From assembly GCF_003384935.1 (NCBI RefSeq), contig NZ_QTTQ01000009.1, positions 992,001 to 1,056,000 of the forward strand: a stretch of DNA of 64,000 nt. The letters run 5' to 3'. The notes below the pieces were generated by a model, which ran no database searches, was not told where the DNA came from, and saw only the letters and a program-made list of their open reading frames with translations. Shown here piece by piece: positions 8,120 to 17,083 of the stretch; position 1 is the stretch's first letter, and every line of letters starts with the position of its first letter. The position numbers and the translations under genes are program-made. This DNA comes from Lutibacter oceani (GTDB taxonomy: Bacteria; Bacteroidota; Bacteroidia; Flavobacteriales; Flavobacteriaceae).

Positions 8120-9610
8120 TTAATATGTAGCTTCTCTCTTTTTAGCTGCTTCTTGCCATTGAGGGCGCAATTCTTTTAGAAATTTTTCTTTTTCTGCTTT
8201 TAATTTATCCATTGGCAATCCAATAAATTTTTGAGCAGCTTCTTTAGTTTCAATAGCCGGATAAGGAACTTCTCCTTTAAATCCTAATTCCATTAACAAC
8301 TTAGCTAATTTAATTCTAGTCTCTTGAGTAATATCAATTCCTTTTCCAATAACTCTACCCAATTCAACAGGTGCATGAAAAGAACCTCCATGAGATGCTG
8401 CAGCATAATCCCAACGCCATTGTCCTAAACGAATTCCGTGTAAAATATCTTTCATTTGTTCTTCTGAAGCTCCCAATTCCCAAGCTTTACCTGCTTCAAC
8501 ATGAGCACGAACTAATAAACGTTCTAATTGATCTCTATTTTCAATGATTCGATCTTGATTATCAAAAACATTTTTAATTAATTCATCTTTTTCTTCTCTG
8601 TGACAAACCTGACAAGAATTGGCAACATTATTTAAAGGAGATTGAATATGGTGATCTGTAAATTTTTGTCCACCCTCAGTTTTGTATGGCATATGGCAAT
8701 CTGCACAAGAAACTCCTCTTTTTCCGTGAATTCCCATTTTATAAACTTCGTAACCTGGATGTTGTGCTTTTAACATTGGAGCTTTACTAATTTTATGAGT
8801 CCAATCTACATGACCAACTTTATCATAGTAAGATTCCATATCTTCAACTGTTTGTCCTTCATCCCAAGGAAATACTAAATAAGGAATTCCTTTCTTTTCA
8901 GGTAAGTTTTTGTTGAAGTAATACTCCACGTGGCATTGTGCACAAACTAAAGAACGCATTTCATTATGAGAAGATTTTGTAATATCTTTTCCCTGACGTT
9001 CAAAAGCTTCAATTAATGCAGGTTGTGTAATGGTTAATTTCATTGATTTTTCATCGTGACAGTTAGCACAACCAATCGGATTTACAATTTGTTCACCTTT
9101 GCTTGCCCATTTTCCTTTATAATAATCATCTACACCAATTTCATTTATTAAACGTGGAACATCTGGAGATTTACAAGTCCAGCAAGTTGATGGCATTGGT
9201 CCATCATCTGGCCCCGTTGGTCCACCTGTACGTAATGTATTTGAAACATCTTCAATTGCATAAACGTGTCCTTTTCCTTGATTGTAATCTTTTGCAAAAC
9301 CATAACCTGCCCAAAGTACAACTAATCTTGGATCAACTTCTAACATATCAATATTAGCATTTCCGTTGTATTTAGATCTAAACGTTGTGTCAGCTGTTTT
9401 ATAATATGATTGAAACTCACGAGGGAAATTTTCACCCCAAACTTCATTTCTAGGTTCTAATTTTTTAATTTCTGTCATTGGAGTATAAGCAAATTTAGCC
9501 TCCATTTTACGTTCTGTTATTGAAGAAACTAAAAGTCCTAACAGAAACACTACTACTAATGATGCTAAAAACAGCACCCAGTTTTTCCAAGGTTTTCTTG
9601 TGTTACTCAT
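8120..9610 (-). CDS. nrfA: Ammonia-forming cytochrome c nitrite reductase (catalytic subunit)
   Basis: A 496-residue pentahaem enzyme that reduces nitrite to ammonium with six electrons in the periplasm. The catalytic haem motif is the diagnostic CWTCK (residues 143-147, Lys as haem ligand); four CxxCH motifs follow: CANCH (181), CAQCH (223), CADCH (302) and CQVCH (333). The active-site Tyr lies in CAQCHVEYYF, and the active-site His in KAQHPGYE (H284). A single N-terminal transmembrane segment or uncleaved signal (residues 10-30) anchors or exports it. It overlaps nrfH by 8 bp, as expected for translational coupling. Confidence 0.98.
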   Translation of the reverse strand: MSNTRKPWKNWVLFLASLVVVFLLGLLVSSITERKMEAKFAYTPMTEIKKLEPRNEVWGENFPREFQSYYKTADTTFRSKYNGNANIDMLEVDPRLVVLWAGYGFAKDYNQGKGHVYAIEDVSNTLRTGGPTGPDDGPMPSTCWTCKSPDVPRLINEIGVDDYYKGKWASKGEQIVNPIGCANCHDEKSMKLTITQPALIEAFERQGKDITKSSHNEMRSLVCAQCHVEYYFNKNLPEKKGIPYLVFPWDEGQTVEDMESYYDKVGHVDWTHKISKAPMLKAQHPGYEVYKMGIHGKRGVSCADCHMPYKTEGGQKFTDHHIQSPLNNVANSCQVCHREEKDELIKNVFDNQDRIIENRDQLERLLVRAHVEAGKAWELGASEEQMKDILHGIRLGQWRWDYAAASHGGSFHAPVELGRVIGKGIDITQETRIKLAKLLMELGFKGEVPYPAIETKEAAQKFIGLPMDKLKAEKEKFLKELRPQWQEAAKKREATY

Positions 9611-10217
9611 TTTTTGTATTTTTTTGATTATCTGATTCTTTTAAATATTTACTTAACCATTGTGGTACAGTTTCTTGATGCTCTTCGTCTATTTTTCCAT
9701 AGTATTTTACAGAAGATAAACTATGTATACTCCCGTGCGGAACTTCCTGATGACAAGTCCAACATTTTCTTTCTGTTCTATTTTCAAAATGATTTTCAAC
9801 AGAAGCGCTTAATCTTGCATCCGTAACCTGATCCTGATGACAGCGTATACAGTTACTTTGCACTACTTCAACTCCAGCTTCCTTCATTCTAATTACTTCA
9901 GGCTCTCCACGACTTAGAAAAACTGAAGCGTGGTACAAACCATCTTTTGCTTTAAATGCATATTTTTTTATCACATTATCTTGCGGAACATGGCAATCGT
10001 TACAACTAGCCCATTCTCTATGAGAACTGTTTTGCCAAGTACTGTATTGAGGTGTCATTACATGGCAATTTGCACACGTTTTTGGATCATCTGATAAATA
10101 TGAAACTGCCTTAGATTCAACAAGTGCATACAAAGTAAGGCCAGTTATAGCTCCCATTAAAATTAGTACAGGTAATCGCCATTCTGGTGGCGGTAGTAAT
10201 TTTCTAAATATGCTCAT
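9603..10217 (-). CDS. nrfH: NrfH tetrahaem quinol dehydrogenase subunit
   Basis: A 204-residue membrane-anchored NapC/NirT-family cytochrome that oxidises menaquinol and feeds NrfA. One transmembrane helix (about residues 14-32) precedes four CxxCH motifs at residues 48, 72, 123 and 152. The first reads CANCHVM, with the Met two residues after the His that is the special axial ligand of haem 1 in NrfH. It forms the NrfHA complex with the overlapping downstream gene and lies 19 bp after the porin gene, indicating one operon. Confidence 0.96.
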   Translation of the reverse strand: MSIFRKLLPPPEWRLPVLILMGAITGLTLYALVESKAVSYLSDDPKTCANCHVMTPQYSTWQNSSHREWASCNDCHVPQDNVIKKYAFKAKDGLYHASVFLSRGEPEVIRMKEAGVEVVQSNCIRCHQDQVTDARLSASVENHFENRTERKCWTCHQEVPHGSIHSLSSVKYYGKIDEEHQETVPQWLSKYLKESDNQKNTKNE

Positions 10218-10236
10218 AATCTTAAATTAAGAATTA

Positions 10237-11475
10237 TTATTTTGACTGAAACATTGTTGGCTTTATTGTTACCATTAACCAAGCCCAGTTATTTCCATTT
10301 CCGTCTGTATTGTTTTTAATTACTTCTAATCCTTCTGAAGCAAACATTTGAGAATAACCAGCTCCAATAGTAATGTCTTTATTAAATTTATATGAATACA
10401 CTAAATCAAGTTCAGTTCCTAACCCTTTATCAACATTTGCAGCAATTTCAGCTTGTGAAGAGAAACTATGTAAAAAGGCTGTTAAGCTAGATTTTTCACC
10501 TAATTTAGTGCTTAATTTTGCATAAATATCAACCAAACCAACACTGTTTACATGATTTCCAACATAGAAATAATCCATAAATCCGTTGAATTTGTGGTTT
10601 GTTCCGTAGAAAGGTGTAAAAGCTTTGTTTTCAGAAGCATCACCATCATAATCATTACCTGATTGCATTTCAAAACCTACTCCTAAGTTTACTTTTGAAG
10701 AAGCTTTATATCCTAAATCTAACCCTACTAAATAAGCGCTTAAATCACTATCTGCAACATCTTTTCCTGTTTGTAAATAAGCGTTTGCATTAATACTTAA
10801 CGCACTAGATGCTTTAAAATTAAAATGAGTTCCTAATGTTTGACTGTATTTAATTTCCTCATCAGTAATATTTTGTAAACCGTTATTTAAAAGTAAAAAA
10901 CTTGCATTTACTTTACTCCAGTTTTTATGAAACCAAGCATATTGCATTGCTTTGTAATTTCCACCTATGGTATAAATATTTCCAAATAATGCTTCAGTAT
11001 CTTGGTTGTATGCAATCCCTAAATCTAATTTGTAGTTCTCATTTCCAAATTTGAAGATTGCTGCATCATGACTTCTACCTTGTTGAGCCCAACCAACATT
11101 ACCAAACAGGCGGCTATCATCATAAATAATTTCTTGACGGCCTAATTTTACAGAGAAATTTGGACTAAATTTTACTTGTCCCCAAGCTTCATGTAAAGCT
11201 AAACTATTCCCATTATCAGCTAATTGTTTTACATCTCCCCAAACTCTTATATCTTGCAAGCTTATAAAAAATGTATAATCTTCAGAAATAAACTGGGTGT
11301 TTAAACGCGTACGTTGTGACACAAATAAGGCTGCATCGGAACCATCAGCAGTTAAGGTTTTATATCCATTTCTATACTCTGTTCTTGGCCTTAATTCACC
11401 ACTAATGGTTAATTGAGCATAACTATTTACTGCCGATAAAATAAATAAGGCAACTATTAAATTTTTGAATTTCAT
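10237..11475 (-). CDS. Outer-membrane beta-barrel porin (alginate-export-like), first gene of the nrf operon
   Basis: A 412-residue exported protein with a cleavable signal (lipid-free, ending NSYAQ at about residue 20) followed by alternating amphipathic strands, for example LTISGELRPRTEYRNGY and KFSPNFSVKLGRQEIIYDD, typical of a 16-18-strand barrel of the alginate export family. No alginate genes are nearby. Position directly upstream of nrfH suggests that it admits nitrite, or another small substrate, to the periplasm; this is inference. The C-terminus ends with the strand AWLMVTIKPTMFQSK. Confidence 0.8.
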   Translation of the reverse strand: MKFKNLIVALFILSAVNSYAQLTISGELRPRTEYRNGYKTLTADGSDAALFVSQRTRLNTQFISEDYTFFISLQDIRVWGDVKQLADNGNSLALHEAWGQVKFSPNFSVKLGRQEIIYDDSRLFGNVGWAQQGRSHDAAIFKFGNENYKLDLGIAYNQDTEALFGNIYTIGGNYKAMQYAWFHKNWSKVNASFLLLNNGLQNITDEEIKYSQTLGTHFNFKASSALSINANAYLQTGKDVADSDLSAYLVGLDLGYKASSKVNLGVGFEMQSGNDYDGDASENKAFTPFYGTNHKFNGFMDYFYVGNHVNSVGLVDIYAKLSTKLGEKSSLTAFLHSFSSQAEIAANVDKGLGTELDLVYSYKFNKDITIGAGYSQMFASEGLEVIKNNTDGNGNNWAWLMVTIKPTMFQSK

Positions 11476-11540
11476 TTTTGAATTTGAATTAATTGTTTTA
11501 AATCAAGGACAAAAAAAGATAAAAATCTAAACATAAATTA

Positions 11541-11552
11541 TGATTAATATCA
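11541..11552. promoter_or_regulatory. Candidate FNR/CRP-type operator upstream of the nrf operon
   Basis: TGAT-TAAT-ATCA is a near-perfect dyad that matches 8 of 10 defined positions of the FNR box TTGATnnnnATCAA. It lies 66 bp upstream of the porin start codon, a suitable place for activation of an anaerobic respiration operon. Beside it (11559-11574) is another dyad, AAGATA-TTTT-TATCTT. The binding protein is not encoded in the window. Confidence 0.4.
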
Positions 11553-11618
11553 GTTATTAAGATATTTTTATCTTTTATTAAGATCATGTTAATAAAGGAT
11601 AATCATTATTTGATTTAT

Positions 11619-12656
11619 TTAAGGTGCAGTATTTGGCTGTAGTTCTTGAATTTTATCTATTTTTTCAAGTGTTTCTTGAGAAAGTTCCACATGAATACTT
11701 TCAATATTTTCTTTTAATTGCTCCATTGTTGTAGCTCCAATAATATTAGAGGTAACAAATGGCTGCTGATTTACAAAAGCCAATGATAAATGTGCTAAAC
11801 TAAGGTTTAGTTCTTTTGCCAAATCTGCATACATTTTTGTAGCAAGTATAGATTGTTCGCTATTGTACCTTGAAAACTGAGGAAATAATTTAATACGTGA
11901 ACCTTCAGGCATTTTACCATTTAAAAATTTACCCGATAACCTACCAAACGCCATTGGCGAATAAGCTAATAAACCAACATTCTCACGCATTGAAACTTCA
12001 GCTAAATTTACTTCAAACAACCTGTTTAGTAAAGAATATGGATTTTGAATGGTTTTGCAACGTGTTAAATTATGTTTTGAACTTTCTGATAAATGACGCA
12101 TTACACCCCAAGAAGTTTCATTTGAAACTCCATAATGACGAATTTTTCCTTCTTGTACTAAACTATCTAATTTTTCTATAACTTGTTGAAAATTATCTTC
12201 CCATTGTTCATTTGGATTGTGTACATAATTTCTTTTTCCAAAGAAATTTGCATTTCTATCTGGCCAATGCAATTGGTATATATCTAAATAATCAGTTTGT
12301 AAGCGTTTTAAACTTTTTCCTATAGCATCATCAATTGCCTCATTAGAAAAACCCATATTATCTCTAATATAGCTTAATCCAGGGCTTGGACCCGCAATTT
12401 TTGTTGCTACAACTAAATCTTCACGCTTTTTATTTTTTAACCAAGTTCCTATAAAACGTTCCGTACTTCCCTGAGTTTCCTCTCTTCCTGGAACTGAATA
12501 CATTTCAGCAGTATCTATAAAATTTATTCCTTGTTCAACAGCGTAATTTAATTGTTCATGAGCATCATTTTCAGTATTTTGCTCACCAAAAGTCATAGTT
12601 CCTAAACAAATTTTACTAACTTTTATATCGGTATTTGGTATTTTTGAATATTTCAT
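11619..12656 (-). CDS. Aldo/keto reductase, Tas-like
   Basis: A 345-residue NADP-dependent TIM-barrel oxidoreductase. The N-terminal KICLGTMTFGEQ, the catalytic Asp/Tyr block FIDTAEMYSVPGREETQGST near residue 45, and the Lys motif VVATKI match the Tas branch of the family, as does LDIYQLHWPDRNANFFG with the extended loop seen in Tas. The physiological carbonyl substrate is unknown. It follows the GntP permease gene by 61 bp on the same strand and might act on a related sugar acid, but Tas-like enzymes are widespread without such linkage. Confidence 0.9.
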   Translation of the reverse strand: MKYSKIPNTDIKVSKICLGTMTFGEQNTENDAHEQLNYAVEQGINFIDTAEMYSVPGREETQGSTERFIGTWLKNKKREDLVVATKIAGPSPGLSYIRDNMGFSNEAIDDAIGKSLKRLQTDYLDIYQLHWPDRNANFFGKRNYVHNPNEQWEDNFQQVIEKLDSLVQEGKIRHYGVSNETSWGVMRHLSESSKHNLTRCKTIQNPYSLLNRLFEVNLAEVSMRENVGLLAYSPMAFGRLSGKFLNGKMPEGSRIKLFPQFSRYNSEQSILATKMYADLAKELNLSLAHLSLAFVNQQPFVTSNIIGATTMEQLKENIESIHVELSQETLEKIDKIQELQPNTAP

Positions 12657-12717
12657 AATATATATTGAAACTTATATTTATTTTACAAGCGAATTTAAAA
12701 AATTAAAAAGGAAAAAA

Positions 12718-14034
12718 TTATACAAAATAGCTTAAAATTAAAACTCCAATAATTCCTGTAACAGAAACTATAGTTTCCATTATAGACCACGTTTTAAGGG
12801 TGTCTTTTACTGATAAATTAAAGTATTCTTTAAACATCCAAAAGCCAGAATCATTTAAATGAGAAAACATTAAACTCCCTGATCCAGTTGCTAACACCAT
12901 TAAACTTGGATCTGCGCCTGTTTGTGCAATTAAAGGAAATACAATTCCAGCACTTGTTAAACCTGCAACTGTGGCTGAACCAACACAAACTCTAATTACC
13001 GCGGATATTCCCCAAGCTAAAATTAAAGGAGATGCATCTAACGTAATTAAATTATCAGCAATTATTTGACTTACGCCACTTTCAATTAAAATTTGTTTTA
13101 ATGCTCCTGCTCCACCTATAATTAACATAATCATTGCAATTCCTTTTACTCCTTCTAAAAGAGATTCTGAAACCTCATTCATTGTTTTATTTCTTCGTAT
13201 TCCCAAAATATAAATTGCAACTACCACCGAAATTAACATTGCTATAAAGGGATCGCCTAAAAAACCTAAAACTTTTCCAATAACTGAATTATTATCAACA
13301 AAAAAATTGAATCCAGCTGTTAATGCTAATAAAATAACGGGTAATAATGCTGAAAATACACTAGCTACTAGACTTGGCATTTCATCTTCTTTTAAAGCTT
13401 TTGGATTAAAAAAAGCTTCTAATGGTTTTGGGTTGTATTTTTTCAAGGTTCTTGAAAATACTGGACCTCCTAAAATAATTGCAGGAATTGCAACAATAAT
13501 TCCATACAATAATGTGGTTCCTAAATCTGCTCCAAAAGTTTCAGCTAAAGCTGATGGAGCTGGATGTGGAGGTAAATAACCATGAGTTACGGAAAGGGAA
13601 GCCAATATTGGCAAACCCACATATAACAGCGGCAATTTTGTTCTTGCTGCAACAGAAAAAACCAATGGAACCAAAATTACAAACCCAACAGAATAAAACA
13701 TTGGAATACCAACAATAAATCCAGTTAAAACTAATGCCCATTGAATGTATTTTTCTCCAAATGCATCAATTAAACTTGTTGTTATTCTTTGTGCAGCACC
13801 ACTATCTGCAACAATTTTTCCTAACATTGCACCAAAACCAAGAATAATAACAAGAAAACCTAACGTATTTCCAATTCCAGTTTTTACTGCATTTGTTACT
13901 GTAGAAATATCCATTCCCAATGCTAAACCAATGGTAACAGAAACAATAATAAAAGTTATAAATGTATTGAGTTTAAAATATCCTATTAAAAAAATGAGCA
14001 ATAGAATTCCAAGGAGAACAATAACTAATGACAT
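12718..14034 (-). CDS. GntP-family gluconate/organic-acid permease
   Basis: A 438-residue inner-membrane symporter with about 12-14 hydrophobic segments. Diagnostic blocks are GNTLGFLVIILGFGAMLGK near residue 56, LPPHPAPSALAETFGAD near residue 153 (the PPHPGP signature) and a C-terminal GSGSLMFSHLNDSGFWMFKEY. Family members import gluconate, idonate, or other hydroxy acids with protons. No gluconate kinase or dehydratase is adjacent, so the substrate is open. Confidence 0.93.
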   Translation of the reverse strand: MSLVIVLLGILLLIFLIGYFKLNTFITFIIVSVTIGLALGMDISTVTNAVKTGIGNTLGFLVIILGFGAMLGKIVADSGAAQRITTSLIDAFGEKYIQWALVLTGFIVGIPMFYSVGFVILVPLVFSVAARTKLPLLYVGLPILASLSVTHGYLPPHPAPSALAETFGADLGTTLLYGIIVAIPAIILGGPVFSRTLKKYNPKPLEAFFNPKALKEDEMPSLVASVFSALLPVILLALTAGFNFFVDNNSVIGKVLGFLGDPFIAMLISVVVAIYILGIRRNKTMNEVSESLLEGVKGIAMIMLIIGGAGALKQILIESGVSQIIADNLITLDASPLILAWGISAVIRVCVGSATVAGLTSAGIVFPLIAQTGADPSLMVLATGSGSLMFSHLNDSGFWMFKEYFNLSVKDTLKTWSIMETIVSVTGIIGVLILSYFV

Positions 14035-14113
14035 AATTTTTATTTGGTTTGTTGGTTAAGATTGCTAAAAATAGCATTTATATTTTAGAACAACTAAACA
14101 GCTTAGTTTCTAA

Positions 14114-14156
14114 ATTAAAAAACCATTATCTAAATTAATAGAAAATGGTTTTTAAT
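14114..14156 (-). terminator. Intrinsic-terminator-like hairpin downstream of pgk
   Basis: ATTAAAAAACCATT pairs with AATGGTTTTTAAT around a loop of about 16 nt, with A/T runs at both edges. It sits 45 bp beyond the pgk stop and would end pgk transcription before the GntP gene. Confidence 0.6.
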
Positions 14157-14168
14157 ATAATTGAAGAA

Positions 14169-14189
14169 ACCCTGCGACAGGCTCAGGGT
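14169..14189. repeat. Short palindromic repeat-like sequence (ACCCTG...CAGGGT)
   Basis: ACCCTG-CGACAGGCT-CAGGGT followed by GACG. On the minus strand it reads GTCACCCTGAGCCTGTCGCA, a sequence I recognise by pattern as a frequent intergenic palindrome in Flavobacteriia. Its GC richness is unlike the surroundings. It lies 11 bp after the pgk stop. Confidence 0.5.
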
Positions 14190-14200
14190 GACGTTTTATT

Positions 14201-15388
14201 TTATTTCAAAATAGCTTCAATACCTGGTAATGTTTTACCTTCTAAGCTTTCTAACATTGCTCCTCCACCAGTAGAAACGTAACTTACTTTATCAGCAAAT
14301 CCAAATTGTTTTACAGCTGCAACGGAATCACCACCACCAACTAATGAAAATGTTCCGTTTTTTGTTGCGTTTGCTATTGAATTTCCAAGAGCAATAGTTC
14401 CTTTTGCAAAAGCTTCCATTTCAAAAACACCTAAAGGACCATTCCAAAGAATTGTTTTAGATTCATTTACTATTTTATCAAATATTTCTCTTGATTTTGG
14501 TCCGGCATCAACACCTTCCCAACCATCAGGAATATTATATATATCACAAACCTGAGTATTTGCATCGTTACTAAAATCATCAGCAGCAATTACATCAACA
14601 GGAATATGAACTTGCACCCCTTTTGCTTTTGCTTGTTTTAAAATATCTAAGGCTAATTCTTGCTTATCATCTTCACAAATAGAGTTTCCTATTTTTCCTC
14701 CTTGAGCTTTAATGAATGTAAAACTCATTCCTCCTCCAATAATTAAATGATCTACTTTGTCTAAAATATTTTCAATAACTGTAATTTTTGAAGACACTTT
14801 TGCACCTCCTAAAATAGCTAAAACTGGTTTTTCACCTTCTTCTAATATTTTTTTAAGACTTACAATTTCTTGAGCTAATAGTGCTCCAAAACACTTATTT
14901 CCCGGGAAAAATTGAGCAACAATTGTTGTTGAAGCATGTGCTCTATGCGCAGTACCAAAAGCATCGTTTACATAAACATCTCCTAACTTAGAAAGTTGTT
15001 TTGCAAAATCAACATCACCTGATTTTTCTTCATCATGAAAACGCAAATTTTCAAGTAATAAAACTTCACCCATTTTTAATTCAGATACTGCCTTTTCAGC
15101 AATTTCACCTACACAATTTGAAGCAAATTTCACTTCCACTCCAATAATTTCAGAAACTTTATTAATAATATGTTTTAATGAATATTTATCTTCAGCACCT
15201 TTTGGACGTCCTAAATGAGACATTAAAACAACTGCTCCTCCGTCTTCTAAAATTTTAATAATGGTTGGTTTTGCAGCTTCAATTCTTGTTGCATCCGTTA
15301 CATTAAAATTTTCATCTAATGGTACATTAAAATCCACACGTATTAATGCCTTTTTCCCTTCAAAATTGATGTCTTGTATTGTTTTCAT
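14201..15388 (-). CDS. pgk: Phosphoglycerate kinase
   Basis: A 395-residue cytoplasmic glycolytic enzyme that transfers phosphate between 1,3-bisphosphoglycerate and ADP. It contains [21 protein letters not shown]'s RVDFNVP substrate motif near the N-terminus, [24 protein letters not shown], and the C-terminal nucleotide-binding [10 protein letters not shown] chose the ATG at 15388 (MKTIQDI): the open frame extends 8 codons further to a TTG at 15412, but a -7 promoter box covers that TTG, and 395 aa is the usual length in the family. Monocistronic. Confidence 0.97.
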   Translation of the reverse strand: MKTIQDINFEGKKALIRVDFNVPLDENFNVTDATRIEAAKPTIIKILEDGGAVVLMSHLGRPKGAEDKYSLKHIINKVSEIIGVEVKFASNCVGEIAEKAVSELKMGEVLLLENLRFHDEEKSGDVDFAKQLSKLGDVYVNDAFGTAHRAHASTTIVAQFFPGNKCFGALLAQEIVSLKKILEEGEKPVLAILGGAKVSSKITVIENILDKVDHLIIGGGMSFTFIKAQGGKIGNSICEDDKQELALDILKQAKAKGVQVHIPVDVIAADDFSNDANTQVCDIYNIPDGWEGVDAGPKSREIFDKIVNESKTILWNGPLGVFEMEAFAKGTIALGNSIANATKNGTFSLVGGGDSVAAVKQFGFADKVSYVSTGGGAMLESLEGKTLPGIEAILK

Positions 15389-15409
15389 TTTCAATAATAT
15401 TTTGTTCAA

Positions 15410-15417
15410 CAAATATA
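15410..15417 (-). promoter_or_regulatory. Putative -7 box of pgk
   Basis: On the minus strand this reads TATATTTG, an exact match to TAnnTTTG, 21 bp before the chosen pgk ATG. It overlaps the longer reading frame, which argues for the internal start. Confidence 0.55.
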
Positions 15418-15533
15418 ACTTAATTTACACTATTACTTATAGTTTTTTACGAAACCGATTTCACTATTAGCCATTTAAAGTTTCAATATTTAATTATTAT
15501 ACTAATTGCCGAAAATGTTTTACTTTCGCTTTA

Positions 15534-16676
15534 ATGAATTTTTCGGATATTTTAGGACAAGAGCATTTAAAAAGTCATTTGGTAAAATCTACCGATAATG
15601 GCAGGGTTTCTCACGCCCAATTATTTGTTGGAAAAGAAGGTTCTGGCGTTTTATCAATGGCAATTGCCTATGCACAATATATTTTATGCAGCACCAGTAA
15701 TGATAAAGAAGCTTGTGCTTTAAAATGTTCAAAATTAATGCATCCCGATTTGCATTTTGCATTTCCGGTTGCCTCAAATGACACTATAAAAAGCAAACCG
15801 GTAAGTAATTTATTTTTAGAAGATTGGCGAAAATTTATTGAATTAAATCCTTATGGAAATTTATTTGAATGGTTACAATCTATTGGAATTGAAAATAAAC
15901 AAGGTCAAATTGGAGTTGATGAAGCCGAAGAAATAGTAAAAGCACTTCGACTAAAAAGTTATGAAGGTGGGTACAAAGTAATGATTATTTGGATGGCTGA
16001 AAAAATGAATACTTCAGCAGCAAATAAATTATTGAAATTATTAGAAGAACCTCCAAAAAAAACTGTTTTTATATTAGTTGCTGAAAATGAAGAGCAAATT
16101 ATAACAACCATAAAATCTAGGTGTCAAGTATTACATTTTCCATTATTATCTGATGCAGATATTACAAAAGGCTTAATGGAAAAAGAAGGAACAGATAAAC
16201 CTATTGCCGAGCAAATTGCACATCAAGCCAATGGAAACTACAATAAGGCCTTGCATTTGTTACATAACGATAATGCCGATGAACAATTTGAACAGTGGTT
16301 TATAACTTGGGTTAGAGCTGCATTTAAAGCAAAAGGTAATGCAAGTGTAATTCAAAATTTAATTACTTGGAGTGAAACTATTGCAAAAACAGGTAGAGAA
16401 ACTCAAAAACGGTTTTTAAAATATTGTTTACAATTTTTTAGACAAGCAATGTTATTAAATTATAGAGCAGACTCTTTGGTTTTTTTAACTCCAAAAACTC
16501 CAGGATTTAATTTAGATAATTTTGCTCCATTTATACATAGTGGTAATATTTTGGAAATATCAGAAGAAATAAACGATGCCATTTACCACATTGAAAGAAA
16601 TGGAAATGCTAAAATTATTTTATTGGATTTATCTATTAAATTAACCAGACTTTTACATATTAAAGAAGCTTCCTAA
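15534..16676 (+). CDS. holB: DNA polymerase III subunit delta prime
   Basis: A 380-residue AAA+-like clamp-loader subunit. N-terminal FSDILGQEHLKSHLVKS, the P-loop-like LFVGKEGSGVLSMAIAYAQY, a four-Cys insertion region with C53 and C62-C65, the sensor block MNTSAANKLLKLLEEPP near residue 156 and the Arg-bearing TTIKSRCQVLHF are typical of HolB/DnaX relatives. The P-loop is degenerate, as expected for delta prime, which does not hydrolyse ATP. A -7-like TACTTTCG ends only 5 bp before the ATG, so the message may be nearly leaderless. It begins a rightward operon with two small genes. Confidence 0.92.
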   Translation: MNFSDILGQEHLKSHLVKSTDNGRVSHAQLFVGKEGSGVLSMAIAYAQYILCSTSNDKEACALKCSKLMHPDLHFAFPVASNDTIKSKPVSNLFLEDWRKFIELNPYGNLFEWLQSIGIENKQGQIGVDEAEEIVKALRLKSYEGGYKVMIIWMAEKMNTSAANKLLKLLEEPPKKTVFILVAENEEQIITTIKSRCQVLHFPLLSDADITKGLMEKEGTDKPIAEQIAHQANGNYNKALHLLHNDNADEQFEQWFITWVRAAFKAKGNASVIQNLITWSETIAKTGRETQKRFLKYCLQFFRQAMLLNYRADSLVFLTPKTPGFNLDNFAPFIHSGNILEISEEINDAIYHIERNGNAKIILLDLSIKLTRLLHIKEAS

Positions 16677-16677
16677 A

Positions 16678-17073
16678 ATGTCAATTTTTAAAAATAATTC
16701 AGCTGAAATTGTAGTATTATTGTTTTTTATAATCACCTATTTTTTATCTGTTTTTGAAAAATTAGCATCTTGGAAAGAAACCATATCTTATTATTCAAAC
16801 CATTTTAAAAACACCATACTTTTTAAAATGATTCCCCTATTATTAATTAACATTTTAATTTTTGAAATAGCAGCTTTAGTTTTATTAACTTTTGGTCTTT
16901 ATTTTTTAGTAACAGAAAGTGATTTTAGTATCGCAAAAGTTGGATTAGAAATATCTGCAATTACCTTATTACAATTTTTAGTAGGTCAACGATTGGCAAA
17001 AGATTATCCTGGAGCAATGAATATAACAATTTACTTTATTTTAAATATTATTGGTATTTATTTATTAACATAA
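16678..17073 (+). CDS. Small multi-pass membrane protein of unknown function
   Basis: A 131-residue protein with four hydrophobic segments (about residues 8-28, 45-80, 92-103, 112-130). I do not recognise a named domain. It starts 1 bp after the holB stop and ends 10 bp before the ATG of the next gene, so it is part of the holB operon. The short spacing suggests coupling of translation, not shared function. Confidence 0.7.
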   Translation: MSIFKNNSAEIVVLLFFIITYFLSVFEKLASWKETISYYSNHFKNTILFKMIPLLLINILIFEIAALVLLTFGLYFLVTESDFSIAKVGLEISAITLLQFLVGQRLAKDYPGAMNITIYFILNIIGIYLLT

Positions 17074-17083
17074 AACTTTGATT

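Noticed and set aside
8930-8946. CCACGTGG-containing sequence inside nrfA as a further parS site
   Set aside because: Only the central 8 bp are symmetric; the flanks do not extend to the GTTCCACGTGGAAC core.
13307-14059. Plus-strand ORFs within the GntP-family gene (13307-13579, 13512-13718, 13745-14059)
   Set aside because: Shadows of the permease gene: low-complexity translations without family patterns, antisense to a clearly coding frame.
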